A DNA stretch of 10,865 nucleotides, taken from contig LUYR01000124.1 in assembly GCA_001603335.1 (NCBI GenBank), positions 1-10,865 of the forward strand, written 5' to 3'. This document shows positions 1-6,905 of the stretch, piece by piece. The first letter of the stretch is position 1. Each line of letters begins with the position of its first letter. The position numbers and the translations under genes were made by a program. The notes beneath the pieces are model-generated. The model was given only the letters and a program-made list of their open reading frames with translations. It was not told where the DNA came from and made no database searches. This DNA is from Rhodospirillales bacterium Alpha_05. GTDB lineage: Bacteria > Pseudomonadota > Alphaproteobacteria > Rhodospirillales > Rhodospirillaceae.

Positions 1-1293
1 GGGCGTCAAGGGCCGGGCGGTGGCCGGCTGCGGCACCGATCGCGCGGCGTGGTCGCGCGCCGCAAGGCAGCCCGCGATCAGCCACAACGGCGCGCTCACC
101 TTGATCGAGAAGATCGCCGCGCCGACCATCAGGTTGATCGAGATGAACAGCAGCGCGCAGAAGGCGAAACGCCGCGAAATCGCTGTACCCGAGGGCAGCA
201 GCACCCAGATGAACACCCAGTAGTACAACAGCCCGACCAGGGTGGTGCCGAACACCAGATAGGCGTAGCCGCTGTCGCCGGTGTGGGCGATCTTGACCAA
301 GTCGCCGGTGATGAAGTCGCCGATGTCCATGTGGGCGAGAATCGCGAGCGTATTGCCCATCCGCCCCGACATCGTGTCGGAGAAGCTCATTTCGCCCGGC
401 CGGTAGAACAGCACCGCCGAGACGAACAGGATGCCGGGGATCATCGCGCCGTATGTCCAGTGCGGCAGCTTGGGGTAGAGCTTGTAGCCGAGCGCCATCA
501 GGACGCAGAGCAGCGAGCCGGTGCGGCTGCTGTTGCACATGATCATGAACGCGATGGCGAAGGTGAACAGCACGCGGTCGCCGGTTTTCATGTTCTGCCA
601 GAAGGTGACGGTGAAAATGCACAGCACCATCGCGAAGTTGGCGAGCGAGACCTGTTCGAGGAACACCGATGACAGGCGGCGGTTGTCGAACAGGCCGAAG
701 GAGAAGCGCCCGGCGAAGCCGAGGGAATTGCGGAACAGGCCGGTCTTGTCGACCGAGAGCTTCTCGATGCCGCGGGTGTTGGCGAAGTAGTCGGCGGGCT
801 GGAACAGCCAGACGTAGAAGCCCACCGCGAAGCCTTCGATCAGCAGCACCGCGAGAACGATCAGCACGATAATCCGGAACACCGGGATCATCCGCTCCTG
901 CGACGCCTGGGTGCCGACGAGGAAGAACACGCAGATGATCGCGAAGTCGCGCGGCGCGCGCAGGAAGATCTGCCCGTTGGTCACCGAGACCCACGCCACC
1001 AGCACCAGCACCACCATGAACGAGCCGATGACGAAGCTGCGCATTGGCGCGAGCTTGCCGAACCGCATGCCGAGGAACAGCGCCGCGCAGAACAGGATGA
1101 ACAGCTCGGTGGCGGCGACATGCGCCTCGCTCAGGTGCACGCCGTGGGCGTTGAGGAAGCCGAGACCGGCATTGTAGAAGATCGCCGCCGCCATCAGTAG
1201 CCAGGGCATCCACGGCGAGCGCACCTTTTGCGGCCGGACGACGGGGACGCCGCCAAGCTGCGGGGGTGGTGCGGAGGCTGTCGCGAGGTGCAC
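1..1293 (-). CDS. Wzy-like polysaccharide polymerase / O-antigen ligase family membrane protein (3' end cut by window edge)
   Basis: Reading the minus strand from a GTG at 1293 gives 431 codons with no stop before the window edge, so the C-terminus is missing. The protein is strongly hydrophobic, with about ten membrane segments (for example residues 29-49, 62-76, 86-104, 117-128, 139-163, 216-231, 240-253, 281-297, 344-367, 377-397). Two features resemble Wzy/WaaL proteins: an SRTG motif at 256-259 inside a hydrophobic stretch, and a polar loop followed by DSGYAYLVFGTTLVG at 340-354. The predicted role is polymerising lipid-linked repeat units on the periplasmic side of the inner membrane. 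The GTG start is supported by a GGAG six bases upstream; the first alternative ATG is codon 29, already inside the first membrane segment. It starts 11 nt after the GH5 stop codon, so it is very probably cotranscribed. Such proteins diverge quickly, so polymerase versus ligase cannot be settled here. Confidence 0.8.
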   Translation of the reverse strand, partial: MHLATASAPPPQLGGVPVVRPQKVRSPWMPWLLMAAAIFYNAGLGFLNAHGVHLSEAHVAATELFILFCAALFLGMRFGKLAPMRSFVIGSFMVVLVLVAWVSVTNGQIFLRAPRDFAIICVFFLVGTQASQERMIPVFRIIVLIVLAVLLIEGFAVGFYVWLFQPADYFANTRGIEKLSVDKTGLFRNSLGFAGRFSFGLFDNRRLSSVFLEQVSLANFAMVLCIFTVTFWQNMKTGDRVLFTFAIAFMIMCNSSRTGSLLCVLMALGYKLYPKLPHWTYGAMIPGILFVSAVLFYRPGEMSFSDTMSGRMGNTLAILAHMDIGDFITGDLVKIAHTGDSGYAYLVFGTTLVGLLYYWVFIWVLLPSGTAISRRFAFCALLFISINLMVGAAIFSIKVSAPLWLIAGCLAARDHAARSVPQPATARPLTP

Positions 1294-1299
1294 GTGCGG

Positions 1300-1303
1300 C
1301 TCC
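1300..1303 (-). promoter_or_regulatory. Ribosome binding site of the Wzy-like gene
   Basis: On the minus strand GGAG lies six bases before the GTG at 1293 and two bases after the TAA of the GH5 gene. It decides the GTG start over the internal ATG at codon 29, and its position suggests translational coupling between the two genes. Confidence 0.6.
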
Positions 1304-1304
1304 G

Positions 1305-2321
1305 TTATCGTTGCATTGCCCGTTTCAGGATTTCGATCTGCGGGAAGCGCGCGGGATCGGGAGGATAGACGTTGAACATGTAGTTTCCGAACCATGGAGC
1401 GGCAGCCCAATAGGTCCAGCCTTCCCATACATCGGCATTGTCGGCCATGTATTGAAGGGTGTTCTTGAGCGCTTCCATGCACACCGGATCCTTCGATGCG
1501 CCGAATTCGCCGAGGAAGCCCTTGTTGCCGGTTTTCCGCGCCCACTCGGTGAACGCCTTGAGGCGCTCCACGCCGATCGTCGGCGAGACGCAGGCGGGGC
1601 TGGTTCCCGAGGTGTTGCCGTCGAAGTACTGGTGCACCTCGAAGACGAAATTGTGCGCCGGGTCGTCGAGCTTGGCGAGCGCCTCGGCGTTGGAGAGCGC
1701 GCCGTCCTTCGCGAGCCACGAATGCGCCCCCGACCACTTGGTCCCCGGCACCAGCACCATCTGCCGCGCGCCCGCTTGGCGGATCGCGGCGAGCGCGCCC
1801 TGGGCGAGCGGTGCCCAGTCGGCGGCCTTGTGCTTGTTGGGTTCGTTCATCAGGCCGTAGGCGACCGAGGGATGGTCGCGGTAGCGCGTCGCGAGCCGCC
1901 GCCAGAGATCGTAGAAGGCGTCGTTCGGCACCTCGGCCGAGCCGATCAGATTGCCGTAATAGGCGGCGTAGTTGTGGACGTCGAGGATCAGGGTGACGCC
2001 CTTGTCGTCGGCGCGCTTGACCAGCGCGTCGAGGCGACCGGCCTCGGCCTCGTCGAGCGGACCGAACAGCTTCGGCTGCATCCGCTCCCAGAGAAACGCG
2101 ATGCGGAAGGCGTTGGCGCCAAGCCCGGCGTAGAGGTCGATGTCGTCGGGCTTGGGCCAGAGGTAGTTGACCCCATGCACTCCGGGCAGCACCTTGCCGC
2201 CGAAGCCGGCATTGGCGAGGTTGACGCCGACGAGGTCGGGCGTCTTGGCTTGCGCGGGCTGCGGGCTCGCCACTGCGGCGAGCCCGAGCAGGACACAGGC
2301 AAACAGGCGGGCAGCGATCAC
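1305..2321 (-). CDS. Secreted GH5 endo-beta-1,4-glucanase (cellulase), probably subfamily GH5_5
   Basis: 338 residues. Residues 1-25 form a signal peptide with a likely cleavage after AQA, so the enzyme is exported to the periplasm or beyond. The rest is a single GH5 TIM-barrel domain with no carbohydrate-binding module. The expected catalytic acid/base is E160 in GLMNEPN, and the nucleophile is E272 in GFLGEFGAS. Supporting positions are R73, H116 in DVHNY, HQY at 230-232 and the aromatic W305. The HQYFDGNTSGTS stretch and the following Cys-containing loop resemble the subfamily that includes fungal EGII, which is why I suggest GH5_5. The start is GTG at 2321, with AAGGA eight bases upstream. 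It sits between the kinase and polymerase genes of the export operon. Cellulases in cellulose or acetan loci trim or edit beta-1,4-glucan chains, so the likely substrate is the operon's own polymer, but it could also be environmental cellulose. Confidence 0.92.
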   Translation of the reverse strand: MIAARLFACVLLGLAAVASPQPAQAKTPDLVGVNLANAGFGGKVLPGVHGVNYLWPKPDDIDLYAGLGANAFRIAFLWERMQPKLFGPLDEAEAGRLDALVKRADDKGVTLILDVHNYAAYYGNLIGSAEVPNDAFYDLWRRLATRYRDHPSVAYGLMNEPNKHKAADWAPLAQGALAAIRQAGARQMVLVPGTKWSGAHSWLAKDGALSNAEALAKLDDPAHNFVFEVHQYFDGNTSGTSPACVSPTIGVERLKAFTEWARKTGNKGFLGEFGASKDPVCMEALKNTLQYMADNADVWEGWTYWAAAPWFGNYMFNVYPPDPARFPQIEILKRAMQR

Positions 2322-2329
2322 GGCAGGTA

Positions 2330-2338
2330 TCCTTTCCT
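2330..2338 (-). promoter_or_regulatory. Ribosome binding site of the GH5 gene
   Basis: On the minus strand AGGAAAGGA ends eight bases before the GTG at 2321. It supports this non-ATG start, which also begins directly at a good signal peptide. Confidence 0.6.
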
Positions 2339-2409
2339 GGGTGTCCCCCGAATGAAACCGGACGTCGTCGGCGCGACCGCAATGATCGCGCGCCCCCTGA
2401 TCACGTCGG

Positions 2410-2424
2410 TTCGGCGAGGCCGAA
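2410..2424 (-). repeat. Perfect 6-bp hairpin just after the kinase stop codon
   Basis: TTCGGC, a 3-nt loop, then GCCGAA, beginning two bases after the kinase TGA on the minus strand. It lies in the longest gap of the operon (2322-2426, 105 nt). No T-run follows, so it is not a convincing intrinsic terminator. It could stabilise the upstream mRNA or reduce read-through into the GH5 gene. A 6-bp stem may also be chance in such GC-rich DNA. Confidence 0.3.
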
Positions 2425-2426
2425 GC

Positions 2427-3215
2427 TCAAGCCGAGAAGCGTGAATCGTTGAGAATGGTTCCGAGGAAATTCCGTCCCGCCAGGCTTTCGGCGCAGGCGC
2501 GCACCTGCGAGATCGGCGAAACCCCGTCCCGCACCACCAGCAACACGCCGTCCACCTGCGGCAGAAACGCCAGGGTGTCGTCCTGGGTCAGCAGCGGCGG
2601 CATGTCGTAGATCACGATCCGGTCGGGGTAGCGGGTTTTGAGCTCGGCCGCCAGCCGCGCCATTTTCGGCGTCCCCAGGAGCTCCGAGGAATCCTGCAGC
2701 GAACCGGCGACCGGCAGCACCACGAGGCGGTCGACGTTGGGCTTCACCAGGCAGTCGGAGAGCGGCACGTTGCGCAACAGGTAGTCGGACAGGCCGAGTT
2801 CGGGCTCGATGCCGAGGAACTCGTGGACGCTCGGCTTACGCATGTCCATGTCGACGAGCAGGACCGTCTGCTTGACGTCGAGGGCGAGGCTCATCGCGAG
2901 ATTGATCGCGATCGTGGTCTTGCCGTCGCCGTATTGCGGGCTGGTGATCGCGAGGGTGCGCAGATTGGCACTCTCCATCATCTGGATCACCTTGGTGCGC
3001 AGCATGCGGAACAGGTCGATGTTCTCACCCTTGCCGCTGCGCACCACCACGCGGTGGCGCTCGAGTTCGGTCGGCGAGAGCGGCCGGGTCATCGTGCGCA
3101 CCGGCTGCGGCGCCGGCTCAAGCTCCGGCGCGACCTCGAGCGGCGGCGGCGCGGCGGAGAGCACCCGTTCGCGGTCTTCGCGCGCCTTCTGCAGTGCTTT
3201 TTCGAGTTTATCCAT
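2427..3215 (-). CDS. BY-kinase/CpsD-like ATPase of polysaccharide export, without a tyrosine tail
   Basis: 262 residues, cytoplasmic and soluble. The N-terminal 20 residues are charged and helical, then a Pro-rich linker (about 22-47) leads to a MinD-like P-loop domain. Walker A is SPQYGDGKTT (92-101, K99 and T100), Walker A' is LLVDMDMRKP (119-128), and Walker B is IVIYDMPP (200-207). These match the bacterial tyrosine kinases (Wzc C-terminal domain, CpsD, EpsD, XrtA-associated autokinase). The partner is the co-polymerase encoded 22 nt upstream, so activator and kinase are split into two proteins. Unlike Wzc, there is no tyrosine cluster at the C-terminus: the last tyrosine is Y203, in the Walker B segment. 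Either phosphorylation occurs elsewhere or the protein acts as an ATPase switch. The start is ATG at 3215; no clear Shine-Dalgarno is visible in the 22-nt gap, which suggests translational coupling. Confidence 0.9.
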   Translation of the reverse strand: MDKLEKALQKAREDRERVLSAAPPPLEVAPELEPAPQPVRTMTRPLSPTELERHRVVVRSGKGENIDLFRMLRTKVIQMMESANLRTLAITSPQYGDGKTTIAINLAMSLALDVKQTVLLVDMDMRKPSVHEFLGIEPELGLSDYLLRNVPLSDCLVKPNVDRLVVLPVAGSLQDSSELLGTPKMARLAAELKTRYPDRIVIYDMPPLLTQDDTLAFLPQVDGVLLVVRDGVSPISQVRACAESLAGRNFLGTILNDSRFSA

Positions 3216-3237
3216 GCTGTACGTTGGCTCGCTTGGC

Positions 3238-5001
3238 TCAGTTGATTCCGAGGCGCATGGACAGAAGCGTCCAGGCCAGATCGAGAGGCATCACCGCTTG
3301 GTCGAAGGCAAACAGCGCACCGCCGAACGCGGCCACGGTTCCAACGAGCGCGGCGGCGTATTTGTTGCGACGATGTCGACGTTCTTCGATGGTGGTGATG
3401 TGGGGAATGATCACCAGCGGCGCATAGCCGGTGATCGCAGCGAGGTGCCCCGCGCCGTGCACCTGGCGCGACAGCACCTCGGCGACGACGATCGCGGCGA
3501 AACCGCACATCACCGAGAACAGCAGGCCGCCGACGAGCAGCAGCGAACGCGGCGGCTTGGTGCGGGTCGGCACTTCCGGCGGGTTGATCACCGAGAGGCG
3601 CTGCGCCTTGCGGTCCTGCTCCATCTGCGCGTTCATCTCGGCGACCTGCTTCTTCGCCTTGAGGTCGCGGTAGCGCGCCTGCGCGTTGTCGTAGTCGCGG
3701 GTGAGCGCCGCGTATTCCTGCTCGATCGCCGGGGCGGCGGCGACCGCCGCCTCATAGCCGTCGTGCTGCTTCTGCACTTCCGACATCTGCTTTTGCAGCG
3801 ACCGCACCTGCTCGTCGGTGGCGTTCATCTGCGCCACCAGCATCAGGTAGGCGGGATTGTCGGCGTCGTGCTTGAGCGCGCTGCGCGTGTTGGCGCGCGA
3901 CGTGGCGGAAAGCCGGGCCTCGAGCGCCGCGATCTTCTCCTTCGCCGCACGCACGTCGGGGTGGGCCGGGCCGTAGCTCTTCTCGATCGTCGCGAGGTTG
4001 GCGCGCGCGTCGGCGATCTGCGCCTCGAGCGCGGCGCTCTGGCCGCCGCCGTTGGTTTCGGCCCGCAACGCCGCGATCTGCGCGGTGAGCTTGACCACGT
4101 CGGGGTGGCGCGGGCCGTACTGGCCGGAGATCGCCGCGAGCTTCGCCTCCATCACCTTGAGCTGGGTCGCGGGGGTGGTCATCAGTTCGCCCTCGGCTAT
4201 CACCCGGGTGTAGGGATCGACGGAGGAGAGCTGGGCCCGCAAGTCGCCGCGGGTCTTCTCCAGCGTGCCGAGTTGCGCCTGGATACCCTGGAGATTGAGC
4301 GCCGTGGTCGCCGCCATCTGGCGGTTGAACGCGAGGGATTCGGGCCGGCTGTTGGGATACTGCTCGCGGAACTCGGCGACCTTGCGCTCCTGCTCCAGCA
4401 TCTCGTTTTCGAGCAACTTGAGCTGGCCGTCGAGGAAGGTGAGGGTTTCCCGGCTTTGGGCGCGGCGCTGCTTCAAATCTTCATCGAGGAAGCGCGATAC
4501 CAGCTCGTTGGTCACCTGCTGGGTCTTGAGCGGATCGCCGTAGTCGAAGCTCACCGTGAACGCAGTCGCGCCCAGCTGCCCGGCGCTCAGCTTGTTCGCC
4601 GCAGCGGGATTGGAGATGTCGGCGCTCAGCATTTCGAGCTTGATCTTGTCCGCCATGCCTGCGGCGATGTCGGAGATCGGGGTACGCTGGCGGGCGTCGT
4701 GATAGAGGTCGAACTTGGTGATGATCTCGACCAGGCTCGAGGTCGAGGTGACCACCTGCTGAATCTGGGTGATGCGCTGGTCGACGAGTGCGCGCAGCAT
4801 GTCGGCCGCATTCATCCCGGTGGGAATGGTCATGCCCTCGGGAATGTCGGACGGCACCACCTGCACGGTCGCAGTGGAGCGATACTTCGAATAGTTGAGC
4901 GCGCCGAAAATCGCCAGCGCGAAAACTACAGCAAAGGTGAAGAGGAAGGCCTTCTTACGTCGGAACACAATAGCCAAGTAGTCGTAAACCGAATATTCCA
5001 T
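3238..5001 (-). CDS. GumC/Wzc-type chain-length co-polymerase (Wzz domain, GNVR-like region)
   Basis: 587 residues, inner membrane, with a long periplasmic coiled coil. A first membrane helix is at about 18-36, followed by a Wzz-type alpha/beta domain (about 40-180). Coiled-coil segments occupy about 180-260, 280-365 and 385-470, and a Pro-rich motif (INPPEVPTRTKPP, 472-484) leads into a second helix at about 486-510. It sets polymer length and links polymerase, kinase and the outer-membrane exporter. Two features stand out. First, a near repeat of about 30 residues occurs twice (286-315 and 334-363), each copy centred on YGPxHPDV (295-302 and 343-350). Second, a third hydrophobic helix (about 548-567) follows the usual last helix, separated by a basic stretch ERRHRR. 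The start is ATG at 5001, with a GAGG 10 nt upstream. It is longer than typical GumC (about 450 residues). Confidence 0.9.
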   Translation of the reverse strand: MEYSVYDYLAIVFRRKKAFLFTFAVVFALAIFGALNYSKYRSTATVQVVPSDIPEGMTIPTGMNAADMLRALVDQRITQIQQVVTSTSSLVEIITKFDLYHDARQRTPISDIAAGMADKIKLEMLSADISNPAAANKLSAGQLGATAFTVSFDYGDPLKTQQVTNELVSRFLDEDLKQRRAQSRETLTFLDGQLKLLENEMLEQERKVAEFREQYPNSRPESLAFNRQMAATTALNLQGIQAQLGTLEKTRGDLRAQLSSVDPYTRVIAEGELMTTPATQLKVMEAKLAAISGQYGPRHPDVVKLTAQIAALRAETNGGGQSAALEAQIADARANLATIEKSYGPAHPDVRAAKEKIAALEARLSATSRANTRSALKHDADNPAYLMLVAQMNATDEQVRSLQKQMSEVQKQHDGYEAAVAAAPAIEQEYAALTRDYDNAQARYRDLKAKKQVAEMNAQMEQDRKAQRLSVINPPEVPTRTKPPRSLLLVGGLLFSVMCGFAAIVVAEVLSRQVHGAGHLAAITGYAPLVIIPHITTIEERRHRRNKYAAALVGTVAAFGGALFAFDQAVMPLDLAWTLLSMRLGIN

Positions 5002-5024
5002 ATGCTGGTGCCTCGTGGAATATT
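4992..5024 (-). promoter_or_regulatory. Perfect 9-bp inverted repeat enclosing the RBS and start codon of the co-polymerase gene
   Basis: The minus-strand mRNA would read AATATTCCA (5024-5016), a 15-nt loop (5015-5001), then TGGAATATT (5000-4992). The loop holds the GAGG ribosome binding site (5014-5011) and the A of the ATG; the T and G of the ATG are in the stem. The arms contain only two G:C pairs each in an otherwise GC-rich region. This is seen directly. A role in controlling translation is inference, because one such repeat somewhere in 10 kb is not impossible by chance. Confidence 0.45.
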
Positions 5025-5029
5025 GCCGC

Positions 5030-5040
5030 AGTCTAAGACT
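5030..5040. repeat. Short palindrome AGTCT-A-AGACT between the beta-barrel and co-polymerase genes
   Basis: Perfect 5-bp arms around one central base, within the 46-nt gap. It is too short to assign a function; it may be a protein-binding site or chance. Confidence 0.2.
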
Positions 5041-5047
5041 ATGTTAT

Positions 5048-6223
5048 TCAGTCGATATTAAACTCGTCCGGTTTGAATGTAAGCGTCATCATGACAGCAT
5101 CGGACGTGGCATCGGAACTTCCGATCTCGCGTTCACGATGGCGATACATCAGGTTGAGGTTGAGCTTCTCCGTCAAACGATAGACCAGCTGCGGCGCTGC
5201 TTCGATAAACGAGATATCGTCGTTGCTGCCCGGATTGGAACCCGACCGCTGCGAATTTTGATAAATTAATCCGAGCTTGAGGTCGAGCTTGGGGTTGACG
5301 GTGTGGGTTCCGTTGAGGCGGAACATCGTCGCCTGGGACTGCGCGCCCGACGACAACGACGACGGCCGACGACTGAAATCGAAGCCGATCTTGTCGTTCT
5401 GGTCGGTGTAGGTGACGCCGCCCGAGTAATAGTAGTCCCACTCGGTGGTGTCGCGCACCAACGGGTTGTTGGTGGTGTAGTCGGTGGTGGTGTATTGCAC
5501 GCCGACTGCGACGTTGGTCTGCCAGCGCGGCGAAAGCTGCGCATTCCAGCCGATCGAGGGGATCAGGTTGTCGGCGGTGACTTCGGTGCCCGAGGTGGAT
5601 TCGTAGCGCGACGCCTCGACCGCGAACACGCCCGAGTGAATCTCGTTGAACGCGTGCTTCAGGCTCGGCTTGATGCTGTAGTTGCGATAGTCGGTGTACT
5701 GTTCGCTGTCGTACTTCGAGTTGGTGAACGATCCATCGAGGAGCAGCTGCTCGGTCGGCGTGAGCGAGGTCTCGATGTGCGGACGGACCTGGAAGGTGGT
5801 GTGGCGCACGCCCGCGATGGAAACCCCGGATTCGGTGACTTCGCTGGTTCGCGTGGTGTCGTAGTTGAACGAACCGCGCAGCTCCATCATCCCGGTGCTG
5901 AACTTCTGCCGGCCCAGGGCATCCACGTACACGTCGTTGGAATTGAACGAAGAATCGTCGTACTGGTTGGCCTCGAGCTGGGTCCCGAGCTCGACCTGCG
6001 ACGCGCCGGTGTCATGCTTCGCCCGGAGCGCCGGGGTGAGAATGATGCCGGTGACGCTCTCGGCGTTGTTGGCGCTCAAAAGCGGGTTGTCGTCGATCTC
6101 GAGCTTGCCCGAACCGCTGGTCTCGATCTTCCAGTTTTCCGCCTGCGCGACGCCTCCGGCCGCCAGCAAGGCGGCAGCGGAAATCAGCGAAATGCGGCAA
6201 ACCGCAGCCGAACGATTGTACAT
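5048..6223 (-). CDS. Outer-membrane beta-barrel protein of the polysaccharide export operon
   Basis: 391 residues from the chosen start. Residues 1-28 form a signal peptide (MYNRS..., hydrophobic core ISLISAAALLAAGG, cleavage after AQA). The mature part has no long hydrophobic helix but many short alternating polar/hydrophobic strands rich in Tyr, Thr, Ser and Asn, such as HTTFQVRPHIETSLT and KLNLNLMYRHRERE, typical of an outer-membrane barrel. It resembles the beta-barrel proteins found beside export genes in XrtA/PEP-CTERM loci, but I cannot assign a precise family. It lies 30 nt after the export gene. The likely role is the outer-membrane pore for the polymer, or a partner of the export protein. 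The start is ATG at 6223, preceded by AAGGTGG at eight bases; an in-frame GTG at 6244 would add seven residues but has no ribosome binding site. Confidence 0.8.
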   Translation of the reverse strand: MYNRSAAVCRISLISAAALLAAGGVAQAENWKIETSGSGKLEIDDNPLLSANNAESVTGIILTPALRAKHDTGASQVELGTQLEANQYDDSSFNSNDVYVDALGRQKFSTGMMELRGSFNYDTTRTSEVTESGVSIAGVRHTTFQVRPHIETSLTPTEQLLLDGSFTNSKYDSEQYTDYRNYSIKPSLKHAFNEIHSGVFAVEASRYESTSGTEVTADNLIPSIGWNAQLSPRWQTNVAVGVQYTTTDYTTNNPLVRDTTEWDYYYSGGVTYTDQNDKIGFDFSRRPSSLSSGAQSQATMFRLNGTHTVNPKLDLKLGLIYQNSQRSGSNPGSNDDISFIEAAPQLVYRLTEKLNLNLMYRHREREIGSSDATSDAVMMTLTFKPDEFNID

Positions 6224-6231
6224 GGCTTCGT

Positions 6232-6238
6232 CCACCTT
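6232..6238 (-). promoter_or_regulatory. Ribosome binding site that fixes the beta-barrel gene start
   Basis: AAGGTGG on the minus strand, eight bases before the ATG at 6223. It lies inside the longer alternative reading from the GTG at 6244, so it argues for the shorter protein, which also begins directly at its signal peptide. Confidence 0.6.
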
Positions 6239-6253
6239 GGGCACGGAATCGGA

Positions 6254-6823
6254 TTAGAACAGGCTCGCGGTGGGTACGACGACGACGTCGCCGGTCTGGA
6301 GAATGATGTCCTTTTCGAGGGACCGGCCGCGGATCACGTCGTCGTAGGGGAACGGGATCGCGGTCTGCTTGTCGCCGGTGCGGCGCAGGATGATGATCCG
6401 GCTTTCCGACGCGTAGGGCGTCAGCCCGCCGGCGGCGGAGAGCGCCTGCATCACCGTGACGCGGCGGCCCGGGGTCTGCACGCCCGGCAACTGGACCTGG
6501 CCGATGACGTTGACGACGTTGCCGAGCGCGGCCTTGACCGCGACGGTCACCGAGGCTTCGGGAATGTAGGGCTTCAGCCGGTCCTTGATCGCCGCCTGGG
6601 TCTGCGCGGTGGTCAAGCCCTGGGCGTGGATGGTGCCGGCGAGCGGGAAAGTGATGCTGCCGTCGGGCATCACCAGGGTTTCGAGGTTCATTCCCTCTTC
6701 TTTCCACACGTCGATCTGCAGCACGTCCCCAGGATTGAGGGTGTAATCGGGTTCGGCCGCCATCGCCGCCGTGGAACACAGCGCGATCAGAAAGGGTGCA
6801 GCAAGAGACGCGATCTTCTTCAT
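6254..6823 (-). CDS. Short Wza/GumB-type polysaccharide export (OPX) protein
   Basis: 189 residues. Residues 1-22 are a signal peptide (MKK..., cleavage after AMA). C16 is not in a proper lipobox (the preceding residue is Leu), so it is probably not a lipoprotein. A poly-export domain runs from about 27 to 100, with the hallmark YTLNPGDVLQIDVW at 27-40 and MPDGSITFPLAG at 52-63. One SLBB domain follows (about 103-150, IGQVQLPGV and ALSAAGGL), then the usual closing stretch LQTGDVVVVP (175-184). It stops there: the C-terminal amphipathic helix that builds the outer-membrane pore in E. coli Wza is absent, as in GumB and XrtA-locus export proteins. It would form a periplasmic ring coupling the co-polymerase to an outer-membrane pore. 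It is the first gene of the six-gene operon. The start is ATG at 6823, with a G-run five bases upstream; the same frame stays open to 6991, but the signal peptide fixes the start. Confidence 0.92.
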   Translation of the reverse strand: MKKIASLAAPFLIALCSTAAMAAEPDYTLNPGDVLQIDVWKEEGMNLETLVMPDGSITFPLAGTIHAQGLTTAQTQAAIKDRLKPYIPEASVTVAVKAALGNVVNVIGQVQLPGVQTPGRRVTVMQALSAAGGLTPYASESRIIILRRTGDKQTAIPFPYDDVIRGRSLEKDIILQTGDVVVVPTASLF

Positions 6824-6853
6824 GAAAGCCCCCGAAATTCGAGCGAGTACGAA

Positions 6854-6873
6854 CCGATTGTCGACGCAATCGG
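6854..6873. repeat. Inverted repeat 1 in the export-operon leader (7-bp arms, 6-nt spacer)
   Basis: CCGATTG, TCGACG, CAATCGG: perfect arms. It lies 31 nt upstream of the export gene ATG. It could be a regulator site or an mRNA hairpin in the 5' leader. Confidence 0.4.
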
Positions 6874-6881
6874 GGTGAGTG

Positions 6882-6901
6882 GGACCCGGCCGAGCGGGTC
6901 C
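6882..6901. repeat. Inverted repeat 2 near the export-operon promoter (7-bp arms, 6-nt spacer)
   Basis: GGACCCG, GCCGAG, CGGGTCC: perfect arms with the same arm and spacer length as repeat 1, eight bases away. If the candidate promoter at 6906-6936 is used, transcription starts within this repeat, the place where a repressor operator would sit. Confidence 0.4.
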
Positions 6902-6905
6902 GGGA

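Noticed and set aside
2809..5061. 750-codon open frame on the plus strand opposite the co-polymerase and kinase genes.
   Set aside because: It is antisense to two clear genes; the translation is rich in Arg, Gly, His and Val as expected from GC-rich codon shadows, and it matches no family I recognise.
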